From Nocardia kruczakiae NBRC 101016 (lineage in GTDB: Bacteria > Actinomycetota > Actinomycetes > Mycobacteriales > Mycobacteriaceae), in assembly GCF_001612965.1 (NCBI RefSeq), contig NZ_BDBL01000007.1:1-64000 (forward strand): a DNA stretch of 64,000 nucleotides, given 5' to 3'. How positions within the stretch are numbered: position 1 is the first letter of the stretch; each line of letters opens with the position of its first letter. The position numbers were made by a program, and so were the translations under genes. The notes beneath the pieces are model-generated. The model was not told the DNA's origin, did no database searches, and saw only the letters and a program-made list of their open reading frames with translations. This document shows positions 55,003 through 64,000 of the stretch, piece after piece.

Positions 55003-55683
55003 ATGAGCAGGTTGATCGTGACGGGCACCTCGACCGATGTCGGGAAGACCGTCGTCACGGCCGCGCTGGCCGCGGCGGCGCGTTCGGCCGGGCGCACGGT
55101 CGCGGTGTGCAAACCGGCACAGACCGGCGTGGCTCCGGGCGAAGCGGGCGACCTCGCGGTGATCGAGCGGCTGGCGGGTGTGACCCGCACGCTCGAACTG
55201 GCCCGCTATCCCGAACCGCTGGCCCCCGACACCGCCGCCCGCCGCTGCGGGCAACCGCTGCTCACCCTCGGTGAGACGGTGGCAGGCATCGACTCGCTGG
55301 CCGATGCCGACCTCACCCTGATCGAGGGCGCGGGCGGCCTGCTGGTCCGGGTCGGGGAGTTCACGCTGCTCGAGCTGGCACAGAAATTGGCCGCACCGGT
55401 GCTGGTGGTGGCGGCCGCGGGACTGGGCACACTCAACCACAGCGAACTCACCACCCGCGCCCTCGCCGCCGCCGGTGTGCGGTGTGCGGGACTGGTCATC
55501 GGATCCTGGCCGAGCGCACCGGATCTCGCCTCCGAATGCAACCGCACCGACTTGCCGGAGGTCACCGGTGTCGAGGTGGTCGGGGTGATTCCCGAGGGCG
55601 CCGGGCAGTGGTCGCCCGAGCGATTCACCGACACCGCGTCCGGATGGTTCCACGCGGACTGGAGTCGGCGCTACCTCGGCTGA
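55003..55683 (+). CDS. bioD: BioD, dethiobiotin synthetase
   Basis: ATP-dependent carboxylase closing the ureido ring of dethiobiotin. The 226-residue protein begins with the P-loop [17 protein letters not shown], followed by [12 protein letters not shown] and [17 protein letters not shown] 55003 is chosen because GAGG lies 4 bases upstream and the P-loop then begins at residue 5, as in the family; GTG 54973 and ATG 54985 are in frame but add non-conserved residues. It is cotranscribed with bioF. Confidence 0.95.
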   Translation: MSRLIVTGTSTDVGKTVVTAALAAAARSAGRTVAVCKPAQTGVAPGEAGDLAVIERLAGVTRTLELARYPEPLAPDTAARRCGQPLLTLGETVAGIDSLADADLTLIEGAGGLLVRVGEFTLLELAQKLAAPVLVVAAAGLGTLNHSELTTRALAAAGVRCAGLVIGSWPSAPDLASECNRTDLPEVTGVEVVGVIPEGAGQWSPERFTDTASGWFHADWSRRYLG

Positions 55684-55828
55684 GCCCTACCTCGCCGCCG
55701 GATCGGGCGCCGGGCGGCCTCGCGAATTCGGACCGTCCACCGCCTGCCGGGCAGGCGAATCGAGGGCCGGCGCGATATCCGTGGCCACACCCCGATTCCT
55801 GTCGGTGGTGCCTGGCAGGATGCTGGGC

Positions 55829-56167
55829 ATGAGCGCAACCGGGGAGGATGCCCGCGACTATGCCTTGTCGCTGCCGGAGACGTCGGAGCAATTCGCCTGG
55901 GGGATGCCCACTTTCCGGGTCGCGGGCAAGCTGTTTCTGACCCTGCCCGAGGCCGAGACCTCGATGGCGGTGCGCTGCCCGATCGTCGACCGCGACGAAC
56001 TGGTCGTGGCCGAACCCGGGAAATTCTGGATCGCCGCGCACGAGGCCGGTAACGCATGGGTGCGCGCCCGGCTGGCCGCGCTGGACGACCGGGCCGAATT
56101 GGAGGCGATCATCCTGGATTCGTGGCGTCAGGCCGCACCCCGCCATCTCCTCGACGACCAGGGGTAA
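55829..56167 (+). CDS. MmcQ/YjbR-family DNA-binding-like protein
   Basis: Protein of 112 residues of the MmcQ/YjbR (CyaY-like) fold: DYALSLPETSEQFAWGMPTF, then VAGKLFLTLPEA, RCPIVDRDELVVAEPGKFW, and WVRARLAALDDRAELEAIIL. The molecular role is unknown. ATG 55829 is the most likely start, with CAGGAT seven bases upstream as a possible leaderless -10; ATG 55820 is an alternative. It sits 145 bases after bioD and has no evident link to biotin. Confidence 0.8.
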   Translation: MSATGEDARDYALSLPETSEQFAWGMPTFRVAGKLFLTLPEAETSMAVRCPIVDRDELVVAEPGKFWIAAHEAGNAWVRARLAALDDRAELEAIILDSWRQAAPRHLLDDQG

Positions 56168-56240
56168 TCGATATCGGATATGACCGGGCCGCGTCGCGGG
56201 ACGGATGCGCCGGTCGCGAAGGCCCTTACAGTGGGTAGGG

Positions 56241-57386
56241 ATGTCCATGCGAGATCGGCACCCTTCCACGGTCGCGGATTACGACGATGCGCGACGGCGG
56301 GCCCGGCTGACCGAAACCCGTGCAGGGCACCGCTGGCGGACGCTGGGGCGGACGCGGCGCGTGCTGCTGCGGGCGGCGCTGGTCCCGATCGTCGTCCTCG
56401 TCGTGTTCGCGCAGTACTGGCACTACGACGTTTCCCCCGAGCAGGCACGGCTGGCGCGCACCGATCCCGCGGTGCTGCCCATCTCGGGCCCGGCCGCCGC
56501 GAGCGAACGCGATACCGCGGTCTTCGACCTCGTCGGCCTGGGTTCGCTCGATGCCTCCGACACCGCGCGCTCCTTGCCCTCACTGCGGCAGCTGGGTTCG
56601 GTGTGGGCGGTGCGCTATGACAACACCGGTATCGACACCAAGGTCATCAGCGACCTGATCATCCGCGTCACCGAGGCCGCCCGCATCCACAAGGTGGTGC
56701 TGGTCGGCCACAGCATGGGCGGGGTGATCGCACTCGAGATCGCCAAGCACATCCACACCCACAGCACGCGCACTCTGTCCGGGGTGATCCTGGATTGCAC
56801 GCCGGTCAACCTGGCCGCGGTGCGGCCGGAAAGCCGCGACCAGGGTGAGGATCTGCTGCGCTGGTTCGGTTGGTTCCCCGGCACGCGGGAGAGCCGGGGG
56901 CTGCGGCTGCTGGCGGAAACCTATTCCCGCCGTGACCAGTTCATCGACTACGGCTCCGATCCGCCGGGAATCCGGACGGGGGCGCTGGGCCGAACGGTCA
57001 CCGATGTGCTGCGCCAGAAGATCTTCAACACCGATGCCGCCAGCAACGGCCTCATCGAGGATCAATTCAAGGCCATCGTCGCCAGCGGCGCGATCGACGA
57101 CCTGCACGCGCTGGCGAAACCCGCGTCCGGCAAGGCCCGCCCGGCCGTCGTCTTCATTCGCCCGCACGATCCGTACCGGGATTCCGTCGTGGACGACGAA
57201 TACACCCATCGCACGCTGATCGACACCGTCGGCGGTGTCGACGGCACACTCCTGGTGGTGCTGACCCGCAGCACCGGGCATGCCGATCCGCGCCAGCATC
57301 CGCGCGAATACAACACGGTGATCGCGCAGCAGATCGTGCCGTTCATCGGGCTGGTGCACTCCGAGCAGACCATGGGTATGCCGTGA
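56241..57386 (+). CDS. Membrane-anchored alpha/beta hydrolase
   Basis: Protein of 381 residues with a basic cytoplasmic N-terminus, one membrane helix (about 45-62, VLLRAALVPIVVLVVFAQYW) and an outside alpha/beta hydrolase domain. The nucleophile elbow is VVLVGHSMGGVIALEIAKH (Ser about 157); the histidine is probably in STGHADPRQHP. Substrate unknown. TACAGT (56227-56232) ends eight bases before ATG 56241. It converges on btuF 13 bases away. BioH, the esterase that finishes pimeloyl synthesis, has the same fold but is soluble, so that role is unlikely. Confidence 0.82.
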   Translation: MSMRDRHPSTVADYDDARRRARLTETRAGHRWRTLGRTRRVLLRAALVPIVVLVVFAQYWHYDVSPEQARLARTDPAVLPISGPAAASERDTAVFDLVGLGSLDASDTARSLPSLRQLGSVWAVRYDNTGIDTKVISDLIIRVTEAARIHKVVLVGHSMGGVIALEIAKHIHTHSTRTLSGVILDCTPVNLAAVRPESRDQGEDLLRWFGWFPGTRESRGLRLLAETYSRRDQFIDYGSDPPGIRTGALGRTVTDVLRQKIFNTDAASNGLIEDQFKAIVASGAIDDLHALAKPASGKARPAVVFIRPHDPYRDSVVDDEYTHRTLIDTVGGVDGTLLVVLTRSTGHADPRQHPREYNTVIAQQIVPFIGLVHSEQTMGMP

Positions 57387-57399
57387 TCCGGCGCGCGGT

Positions 57400-58422
57400 T
57401 CAACGCACGGCGTCGTCGAATGCCGGGCGAATATCCGAGGGCGGCAGCATGTTCCACCGTTCGAGTTGTGCCCGCACCTGCTCGGCGGCGTCGATGTTGA
57501 GCGGGCTCGACGTCCAGAGCACATAGGGCAGGTTGAGGAAGCGTTGCTCGGTCACCGCGCGCAGCCGGTTGATGCCGGGTTTGGCGCGCAGGGCCTCCAC
57601 CTTCTGGGCGAAGCTCTGCCCCGGGTAGTCGACGAAGACGAGGGCGTCCGGGTCGGCGGCGGCCAGGCGTTCCCACGACACCGCCGTCCAGGTGTCGGCC
57701 ACGTCGTCGAGGGCGTTGCGGGCATCGGCGGCCTCGAGGACGGCCTGAGGCCCGCCGAATCTGCCGCTGGAGAAGATGGTTTCGCTCGCGGTGTCGAAGA
57801 CGAACAGGGTTGGCGGTGTGGCGGCCCGCGGTGCGGCGCGCAAGCGCTGGAGGCGGGTATCGATGTCGGCGACGAGGGCGGTGGCCCGGTCGGAGTGTCC
57901 GGTGATCGCGCCCAGATTCGACAGATCCGCGCGCAGCGCCGCCCACGGTTCGACGGTGCCGCGTTGCCGCTGACCGGCGTGCGGTCGGCAGCTCTCGGTG
58001 AGGATGTAGGGCGCGATACCGTTGGCGCGCAGCGTATCCGGTGTGAGATCGGTGGCCTCGCTGTAGCCGTAGTTCCAGCCGGCCACCATCACATCGGGGC
58101 GCCGGGCCAGCACCGTCTCCCGGGACGGCGAGCTCGGCGCGACATTGTCCAACCGATCGACGACGTCACCGTAGTGCCGCCGCAGGGTCGCGACATCCTG
58201 TTGCAGACCGGCCACCGCGGCGACCGAATCCTGTGCGCCCAAGGCCAGCGTCATCGCGACCATATTGGTGTCGTTGACGAACATGCGCTGCGCCGGAGCC
58301 GGAAACCGCACCTGCTCACCGCAATTGGTGAGGGTCAGATTGCCGTCGGAGGTCTGCGCGGGGCCACACGCCACCAAGGACGCGACGGTCGAAGCGACGG
58401 CGAGCCATCGCAGAAGTCGCAT
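57400..58422 (-). CDS. btuF: BtuF-type substrate-binding lipoprotein (cobalamin ABC importer)
   Basis: Helical-backbone (class III) substrate-binding lipoprotein of 340 residues: lipobox VASLVACGPA (Cys 19), first lobe RMFVNDTNMVAMTLALG, RRPDVMVAGWNYG, and second lobe ending DAVR. Such proteins bind vitamin B12, heme or ferric siderophores; the cobalamin riboswitch in front of the operon makes B12 or a corrinoid the likely ligand. The leftward ATG 58422 lies 5 bases after the ATPase stop. Third gene of the operon. Confidence 0.8.
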   Translation of the reverse strand: MRLLRWLAVASTVASLVACGPAQTSDGNLTLTNCGEQVRFPAPAQRMFVNDTNMVAMTLALGAQDSVAAVAGLQQDVATLRRHYGDVVDRLDNVAPSSPSRETVLARRPDVMVAGWNYGYSEATDLTPDTLRANGIAPYILTESCRPHAGQRQRGTVEPWAALRADLSNLGAITGHSDRATALVADIDTRLQRLRAAPRAATPPTLFVFDTASETIFSSGRFGGPQAVLEAADARNALDDVADTWTAVSWERLAAADPDALVFVDYPGQSFAQKVEALRAKPGINRLRAVTEQRFLNLPYVLWTSSPLNIDAAEQVRAQLERWNMLPPSDIRPAFDDAVR

Positions 58423-58427
58423 AACGT

Positions 58428-59308
<881 letters not shown>

Positions 59309-59312
<4 letters not shown>

Positions 59313-60340
59313 GCCGCACCGAACCGGTAACGCCGCCGGCCCATCAGCAGCAGAAACACCGGCGCGCCGATCAGCCCGGTGAGCACACCCACCGGAATTT
59401 CGGTGGGCCGCACGAGAACTCGTGCCGCCGCGTCGGCCACGACCAGGAACAGCGCACCGCACAGCGCCGCGACCGGCAGTAACCGCCGATGGGTGGAGCC
59501 CACCAGCATCCGCGCCGCATGCGGTACCACCAACCCCACGAAGCCGATCCCGCCGGACACCGCCACCAGGACGCCGACCAGGATCGCCAGTCCGACGAAC
59601 AACCCGTATCGCAGGGCCCGCACCGGCACTCCCACCGATGCGGCGGTCTCGGCGCCGACGCTCAACGCGTCGAGCCACCCGTGTACGGCCAGCAGAGTTG
59701 CCGCCGCGAGCGCAACGACGGTGGCGGGTACCGCGATTCGTGTCCAATCGGCTCCGGCCAGGCTGCCGAGCAGCCAGAACAGCACCGACTGCGCGGCCTT
59801 CGGGTCGGCGCTGCGGAAGATGAGGTAGCTGCTCAGCGCCGAAAACGCCGATCCCAGCACGGTTCCGGTCAGGACGAGGCGCAGTGGCGTCAACCCGCCC
59901 TGCGCCATCGCGATCGCGAACACCGTGGCCGCCGCCGTCAAGGCGCCGGCGAGCGCGCCGCCCGACAGCGCCCAGATTCCGGCGCCGGCGAACAACCCCG
60001 ACGTGATCACGGCCGCCGCGCCCACTCCCGCGCCCGAGGACACACCGAGCAGATACGGATCGGCCAGGGGATTGCGCACCAATGTCTGCATGGCGGCCCC
60101 GGCGAGCGCCAGGCCCGCACCGACCACCGCGGCCAGGATCGTGCGCGGCACCCGCAACTGCCACACGATGGTGTCGAAGGCGGAATCGACCGCACCGGAG
60201 CCGCCCAGATGTCCGCCCAGCACCTCGAGCACCGCCGGGATCGGAAGCGGCTCGGCGCCACACGCGGTCGCCACCACCATGGCGACGAGCAGCGCCGCCA
60301 GTGTCACGGGGACGACGATCGTTGTCCGGACGCGATTCAT
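59309..60340 (-). CDS. btuC: BtuC/FecCD-type ABC permease
   Basis: Ten-helix permease of 343 residues, with the FecCD-family blocks RVPRTILAAVVGAGLALAGA, MQTLVRNPLADPYLLGVSSG (ATPase-coupling region), LLGSLAGADWTRIAVP and GGIGFVGLVVPHAARMLVG. It is the first gene of the leftward B12 operon. The leftward ATG 60340 has GGAG 9 bases upstream, and the cobalamin riboswitch lies about 40 bases further upstream. Substrate assignment to cobalamin rests on the riboswitch. Confidence 0.9.
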
Positions 60341-60377
60341 CGCCGGAACTCCACAGGCATCACGCGACCTCTTCAGA

Positions 60378-60512
60378 GCAGTGCCCGGCGACCGAGGTCT
60401 GACTCCCGCAGCGGTCCGCACGTCGGCGCCCGCCCACGGTCACAGTGGCGCGACCGTTCCGGATTCTCACCGGATTCCCGCGCCGCCGGGGATGACGGTC
60501 CCGAATACTACC
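60378..60512 (-). promoter_or_regulatory. Cobalamin riboswitch for the btuCDF operon
   Basis: On the leftward strand the leader shows the conserved order GGGAATCCGGTGAGAATCC, GGAACGGTC, CGCCACTGTGACCG, then GGGAGTCAGACC (the B12 box, around 60396-60407). This is the core of the adenosylcobalamin-type riboswitch. TAGTAT (60505-60510, leftward) is a good -10 close to its 5' side. Binding should lower expression of the permease operon, probably by hiding the btuC ribosome-binding site, since no U-run terminator is seen before 60340. Confidence 0.9.
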
Positions 60513-60527
60513 GTCCGAAATGTCCGG

Positions 60528-61112
60528 CTAGCGCACCCGGCTCCCGAGCAGATGCAGCACTCCGCCCACGAACAGTTGCAACCCGAAGTCGAATCGCTCG
60601 GTGGCCGAGGTGTTCTCGTAGAGCGGGGAATCCTCCTCCGCCAGCGCGCCCGCGGAGTCCATCTGCATCCGCGACTGCTCGTCCACCGTCTCGCCGAGGA
60701 CGTAGTACAGCAGCGTGTAGGCCGCCAGATCGGCCTCCTCGTGGGTCATGCCGCCGCGAATCATCGCACTGGCCAAGCGTTCCCGGCCCTTGCTGGTGGT
60801 CAGGCGGGAGGCGTAGGTGGCCGAGACCACCTCCGCGCCGTCGCGATAGGCCAGCAGACACGACCGCAGCCGATGCGCCAGTTCGCTGATCTGGCCCGGC
60901 CAGTCCGCGGCGGCGACCGGTTCCTCCATCGGGGTGAGGATGCGGTCGGCGACCGCGCCGAGCAGCGCCTGCTTGTTCGGGAAATGCCAGTACAGCGCCC
61001 CCGGCTGCACGTGCAGAGCGGTGGCGAGGCGGCGCATGGTCAGATCGGCGAGCCCGTACTGATCGAGGATGGCGATGGCGCCGTCGATCACATCCGCCCG
61101 ATGTAGCTGCAC
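60528..61112 (-). CDS. bioQ: TetR-family biotin regulator BioQ
   Basis: TetR repressor of 194 residues. The N-terminal helix-turn-helix is ADLTMRRLATALHVQPGALY followed by WHFPNKQALLGAVADRI; the C-terminal helical domain suits the TetR_C ligand part. BioQ in mycobacteria and corynebacteria represses biotin genes through TGAAC-N3-GTTCA palindromes. Here the gene diverges from bioB across 99 bases containing such a palindrome, and two more precede bioA and bioF. The leftward GTG 61112 follows GAGGGG by about six bases; the long open frame upstream is not coding. Autoregulation is likely. Confidence 0.9.
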   Translation of the reverse strand: MQLHRADVIDGAIAILDQYGLADLTMRRLATALHVQPGALYWHFPNKQALLGAVADRILTPMEEPVAAADWPGQISELAHRLRSCLLAYRDGAEVVSATYASRLTTSKGRERLASAMIRGGMTHEEADLAAYTLLYYVLGETVDEQSRMQMDSAGALAEEDSPLYENTSATERFDFGLQLFVGGVLHLLGSRVR

Positions 61113-61130
61113 TTCTACCCCTCGCGTGTT

Positions 61131-61171
61131 TTGACTCACTGACCCCGCTACCCTAGCCTGAACACCGTTCA
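61131..61171 (+). promoter_or_regulatory. bioB promoter with BioQ operator
   Basis: TTGACT (61131-61136), 17 bases, TAGCCT (61154-61159) is an excellent promoter. The palindrome TGAAC-ACC-GTTCA (61159-61171) begins within the -10 and covers the expected transcription start. It also lies in the leftward promoter region of bioQ. Confidence 0.88.
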
Positions 61172-61211
61172 AGTTGCACGGCCGCATCGGCCGGAGGAAG
61201 GGATTCGTGCT

Positions 61212-62225
61212 GTGACGCAGGCACCCGTGAAGACCGACATTCTGGCCACCGCGCGCGAGCAGGTTCTCGAACGTGGCGTCGGACTGACTCAGGAGCAGAC
61301 CCTCGAGGTGCTGCGCCTGGGCGACGACCAGCTCGAGGCGCTGCTGGAGCTCGCGCACGAGGTGCGGATGAAGTGGTGTGGCCCGGAGGTCGAGGTCGAG
61401 GGCATCATCTCGCTCAAGACCGGCGGCTGCCCCGAGGACTGCCACTTCTGCTCGCAGTCGGGCCTGTTCCAGTCGCCGGTGCGCGCCGCCTGGCTCGACA
61501 TCCCGAGCCTGGTCGAGGCCGCGAAGCAGACCGCCAAGACCGGCGCCACCGAATTCTGCATCGTCGCCGCCGTGCGCGGTCCGGACGAGCGGCTGATGGC
61601 GCAGGTCGCCGCCGGCGTCGAGGCCATCCGCAACGAGGTCGACATCCAGGTCGCCTGCTCGCTGGGCATGCTGAACCAGGAACAGGTCGATCAGCTCGCC
61701 GCGATGGGCGTGCACCGCTACAACCACAACCTCGAGACCTCGCGCTCGCACTTCCCGAACGTGGTCACCACCCACACCTGGGAGGAGCGCTGGGACACCC
61801 TGCGCATGGTGCGCGAGGCCGGTATGGAGGTGTGCTGCGGCGGCATCCTCGGCATGGGCGAAACCCTGGAGCAGCGGGCCGAATTCGCTGCCAACCTGGC
61901 CGAATTGGAGCCCGACGAGGTTCCGCTGAACTTCCTCAACCCGCGCCCGGGCACCCCGTTCGGTGACCTCGAGGTGCTGCCCGCGGCCGATGCGCTGCGC
62001 GCCGTCGCCGCGTTCCGGCTCGCGCTGCCGCGCACCATCCTGCGTTTCGCGGGCGGCCGGGAGATCACCCTCGGCGACCTGGGCGCCAAGCAGGGCATTC
62101 TCGGTGGCATCAACGCCGTGATCGTCGGCAACTACCTGACCACGCTGGGCCGTCCCGCCGAAGCGGACCTGGACCTGCTCACCGATCTGAAGATGCCGAT
62201 CAAGGCGCTCAACGAGACCCTCTGA
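61212..62225 (+). CDS. bioB: BioB, biotin synthase
   Basis: Radical SAM enzyme inserting sulfur into dethiobiotin. The 337-residue protein has the [4Fe-4S] motif [16 protein letters not shown] (CxxxCxxC, about residues 73-80). [18 protein letters not shown], the cysteine motif [13 protein letters not shown] and [11 protein letters not shown] follow, and [18 protein letters not shown] carries the second-cluster arginine region. GTG 61212 has GGAGGAAGGGA upstream. It is followed 71 bases later by bsaP, its probable partner. Confidence 0.97.
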   Translation: MTQAPVKTDILATAREQVLERGVGLTQEQTLEVLRLGDDQLEALLELAHEVRMKWCGPEVEVEGIISLKTGGCPEDCHFCSQSGLFQSPVRAAWLDIPSLVEAAKQTAKTGATEFCIVAAVRGPDERLMAQVAAGVEAIRNEVDIQVACSLGMLNQEQVDQLAAMGVHRYNHNLETSRSHFPNVVTTHTWEERWDTLRMVREAGMEVCCGGILGMGETLEQRAEFAANLAELEPDEVPLNFLNPRPGTPFGDLEVLPAADALRAVAAFRLALPRTILRFAGGREITLGDLGAKQGILGGINAVIVGNYLTTLGRPAEADLDLLTDLKMPIKALNETL

Positions 62226-62296
62226 GCGCTCGCGGCCGCGGCGGTTCGGGTATTGTCGAGCAGCTGGAGAGCTGCACTTCATGAGGGGTTTCGCGA

Positions 62297-62533
62297 ATGG
62301 TGGTCCAGATGCCACAGCCTGATATGCAAGAGCGCTACAACCCGTACACCGGGAAGCGGATCGTCGTGGGCCTCGACGATCCGGTGCCGGCGGCCGCGGC
62401 CCTGGGCCTGGAACCGCCGCGCTTCTGCGAGCAGTGCGGTCGCCGGATGATCGTGCAGGTGAGTCCGGACGGCTGGTGGGCGAAATGCTCGCGGCACGGG
62501 GTGATCGATTCCCACAGCCTGGACCATCGCTGA
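62297..62533 (+). CDS. bsaP: Biotin synthase auxiliary protein BsaP
   Basis: Small protein of 78 residues with [20 protein letters not shown] and a C-terminal cysteine set [11 protein letters not shown] plus WWAKCSRHG. It matches, by position after bioB and by the CxxC...C layout, the auxiliary protein reported as required by mycobacterial biotin synthase (the Rv1590 position in Mycobacterium tuberculosis), an iron-sulfur protein. ATG 62297 follows GAGGGG by about 8 bases. Its stop overlaps the next ATG (TGATG). Confidence 0.85.
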   Translation: MVVQMPQPDMQERYNPYTGKRIVVGLDDPVPAAAALGLEPPRFCEQCGRRMIVQVSPDGWWAKCSRHGVIDSHSLDHR

Positions 62534-63159
62534 TGACCTCCCGCGGCGCCGCCGCAGCCTCTCCCGCACCGCGCGAGCTGCGCGCGGCGCTGTGGATCGT
62601 CGCGGCGGTGCTGGTGGTCAGCATCATCGGCGGCGGAGTGTGGGCCATGCTCGCACCGACCGAGAAGGTCTTCGTCGTCGAACCCGGTAGCGGTATGGCA
62701 CTCACCGGGGAAAGTGCGCACCGCTTCGACGCGGTGGCGATCTTCGCCTGCGTCGGCCTGGTGACCGGACTGCTGAGCGCCGCCGCGGTGTGGCGCCGGC
62801 GCGCGATGCGCGGGCCGATCATGCTGGTGAGTCTGCTGATCGGTTCGCTGGCCGGAGCCTGGGTGATGTCGTGGTTCGGCGAACAGGTCGCGCGCTGGAT
62901 CCACCCCCGCTCCCACAACCCGCCCGTGCACACCGTCGTGGAACTCGCGCCCACCGTCGAAGGCTGGACCGCGCTGCTGCTGCAGCCGCTGGTCGCCGGA
63001 CTGGTCGTGCTCCTGCTCTCGGCGCTGAGCACCTCCGAGGACCTGGGAAGCGGACGCGGTGAACCGCTGGAACCCGCACCCCGCACCCCGCTGTCCGAGG
63101 TGACCTACGGGCCCTACCATCGACCCGGGTCGTATCAGAACGCCGACTCCCAGCGCTGA
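62533..63159 (+). CDS. DUF2567-type membrane protein
   Basis: Membrane protein of 208 residues with four hydrophobic helices (about 15-37, 62-82, 92-113, 143-162), an outside loop after the first helix (PTEKVFVVEPGSGMALTG) and a cytoplasmic Pro-rich end. It matches the DUF2567 protein that follows bioB and bsaP in mycobacteria. The ATG shares its A with the bsaP stop, so translation is coupled and a link to biotin use or transport is suggested; the function is unproven. Confidence 0.82.
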   Translation: MTSRGAAAASPAPRELRAALWIVAAVLVVSIIGGGVWAMLAPTEKVFVVEPGSGMALTGESAHRFDAVAIFACVGLVTGLLSAAAVWRRRAMRGPIMLVSLLIGSLAGAWVMSWFGEQVARWIHPRSHNPPVHTVVELAPTVEGWTALLLQPLVAGLVVLLLSALSTSEDLGSGRGEPLEPAPRTPLSEVTYGPYHRPGSYQNADSQR

Positions 63160-63493
63160 GTCGTTCGCGCCGCGGGTGTTGCGCTCGGGACGGCTCCGGA
63201 GACGCGCGCCCGGGTTCGGCCCGCGTCGGTGAGATCGATGCGGCGACAGCCGGTTCGGTCTGCGGACGGTTGCGGGGGATATGACTCCTGCCGTCGGTGG
63301 GTAGCCTGAATCCGGCACTGTGGGGAGGGGGCCGGCGGGTGGATCGGGGGTTTCGGGACCGTGCGAATATCCGGTCCGGAATTCGAATTATTGGCCCCTA
63401 CCACGGCTTTCGTCATATCCTACGGCTCCCGGCCGGGTGGGCCCGCGAAGCTGCACAGTGTCCGAACGATCACCGACTGTGCAGGAGGTACCC
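63160..63493 (+). promoter_or_regulatory. Leader of the STAND gene with RBS-proximal hairpin
   Basis: These 334 bases contain no gene. TTGGCC (63391-63396) and TATCCT (63416-63421) form a possible promoter with a 19-base spacer. CTGCACAGT (63451-63459) pairs perfectly with ACTGTGCAG (63476-63484), a 9-bp stem with a 16-base loop whose 3' arm runs into the GGAGG ribosome-binding site (63484-63488). Confidence 0.55.
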
Positions 63494-64000
63494 GTGGAAT
63501 CCGCACCGCCGCGGCGGGGACGGCCCCGATCCTCGCCGAGAACTCTTTTCTCCCAACGCTTCGCGGAACTGTTCGCCGCCGCCGGCAATCCCACGCTGCG
63601 ACGGGTCGCGGCGGCAGCCGAGGCGCGGATGCGCGCCACCCGCGGCCCGGGACAGAAGTCTCCGGTGTCGGTGCAGCGCCTCAGCGATTGGAAGGCGGGC
63701 CGGAATGTGCCCGCGCGCTTCGAATCCCTGCTGCCGGTGCTGCTCACCCTGATCGACGAGGCCCGCAAATCCAGCCTTCCGGTGACCCCGTCGCTGCTGG
63801 ATCTGCACCAGTGGCAACAACTGTGGACCGATTCGAACGACTGGGATCCGAATTCCGAAGCGGCCGATGTCGTCTGCCCGTATCTCGGTCTGGCGTCGTA
63901 CCGATCCGAGGACGTCGACGTCTTCTTCGGTCGCGCCCGGCATACGGCGGACCTGGTCGGCCTGATCCGCACCACCGCTGCGGGCGACGGCGGACTTGTG
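63494..64000 (+). CDS. nSTAND1-type NTPase with N-terminal HTH-like region (partial, runs off the window)
   Basis: GTG 63494, five bases behind GGAGG, opens a frame that reaches the window end without a stop (169 codons). The first 100 residues are basic and helical (TLFSQRFAELFAAAGNPTLR, then VQRLSDWKAGRNVPARFESL), a helix-turn-helix-like region that precedes STAND proteins in nocardiae and relatives. At about residue 132 the nSTAND1 start motif follows: CPYLGLASYRSEDVDVFFGR, then ARHTADLVGLI. The P-loop should come just past the window. Related proteins often end in WD40 repeats and may act as signalling or defence switches; the C-terminal part is needed to say more. Confidence 0.85.
   Translation, partial: MESAPPRRGRPRSSPRTLFSQRFAELFAAAGNPTLRRVAAAAEARMRATRGPGQKSPVSVQRLSDWKAGRNVPARFESLLPVLLTLIDEARKSSLPVTPSLLDLHQWQQLWTDSNDWDPNSEAADVVCPYLGLASYRSEDVDVFFGRARHTADLVGLIRTTAAGDGGLV

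Noticed and set aside
56241-57386. Alpha/beta hydrolase near bioD as BioH
   Set aside because: It has a membrane anchor and probably acts outside the cell, and lacks a BioQ site; BioH is a soluble cytoplasmic enzyme.
61113-63086. Very long leftward frame upstream of bioQ across bioB
   Set aside because: It is antisense to bioB, bsaP and DUF2567 and Arg/Ala-rich; the TetR domain begins only at 61112.

Overview
The window is chromosomal DNA of a high-GC, mycolic-acid-type actinobacterium, most likely Nocardia (Rhodococcus is the main alternative). Supporting genes are a Wag31-type DivIVA, an Emb arabinosyltransferase, PknH-like and MTB12-like lipoproteins, a 1181-residue DnaE1, the bioB-bsaP-DUF2567 trio, and an ileS leader of the translational actinobacterial T-box type. 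I saw no tRNA, rRNA, insertion sequence, prophage or CRISPR array. Most of the window is core chromosome. The organism assignment is inference from protein families and base composition; no searches were run.

Layout: (1) 1-13.5 kb is the 3' part of the division and cell wall (dcw) cluster and its usual downstream genes: ftsW tail, murG, murC, ftsQ, ftsZ, pgeF, yggS, sepF, yggT-type, wag31, a small membrane protein, then T-box-controlled ileS. (2) 13.5-24.6 kb holds an NlpC/P60 hydrolase, a divergent membrane protein/MarR pair with palindromic operators, a GalU-type enzyme, DNA polymerase IV, an MTB12-like lipoprotein, an Emb arabinosyltransferase and two further lipoproteins. (3) 24.7-33.8 kb holds lspA-rluD, an ADP-ribosylglycohydrolase, a CtpE-type P-ATPase, PhzF, RarD, a VOC protein that appears to start at CTG, and a methyltransferase. 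(4) 33.8-45.4 kb holds an alpha/beta hydrolase lipoprotein, a beta-lactamase-fold esterase, ilvA, a deazaflavin-type nitroreductase, dnaE1, a DUF2235 hydrolase and a secreted transglycosylase. (5) 45.4-50 kb is a glgX(treX)-treY pair without an adjacent treZ.

(6) 50-63.2 kb is a biotin region. bioA, bioF-bioD and bioB-bsaP-DUF2567 each have a palindrome of the TGAAC-N3-GTTCA type in front, and the TetR gene divergent from bioB is very probably the regulator BioQ. A carboxyl-methyltransferase-family gene and an FAD monooxygenase sit between bioA and bioF. A vitamin B12 uptake operon (btuC-btuD-btuF order), headed by a clear cobalamin riboswitch, lies between bioD and bioQ. (7) The window ends inside an nSTAND1-type NTPase gene whose ribosome-binding site abuts a 9-bp hairpin.

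A recurrent theme is leaderless gene starts: at least a dozen genes have a TANNNT -10 element ending 6-8 bases before an ATG or GTG. The features I would look at first are the CTG-started VOC gene with its leaderless mini-ORF, the methyltransferase/monooxygenase insertion in the biotin locus, the ileS T-box sequestrator, and the terminal STAND gene.
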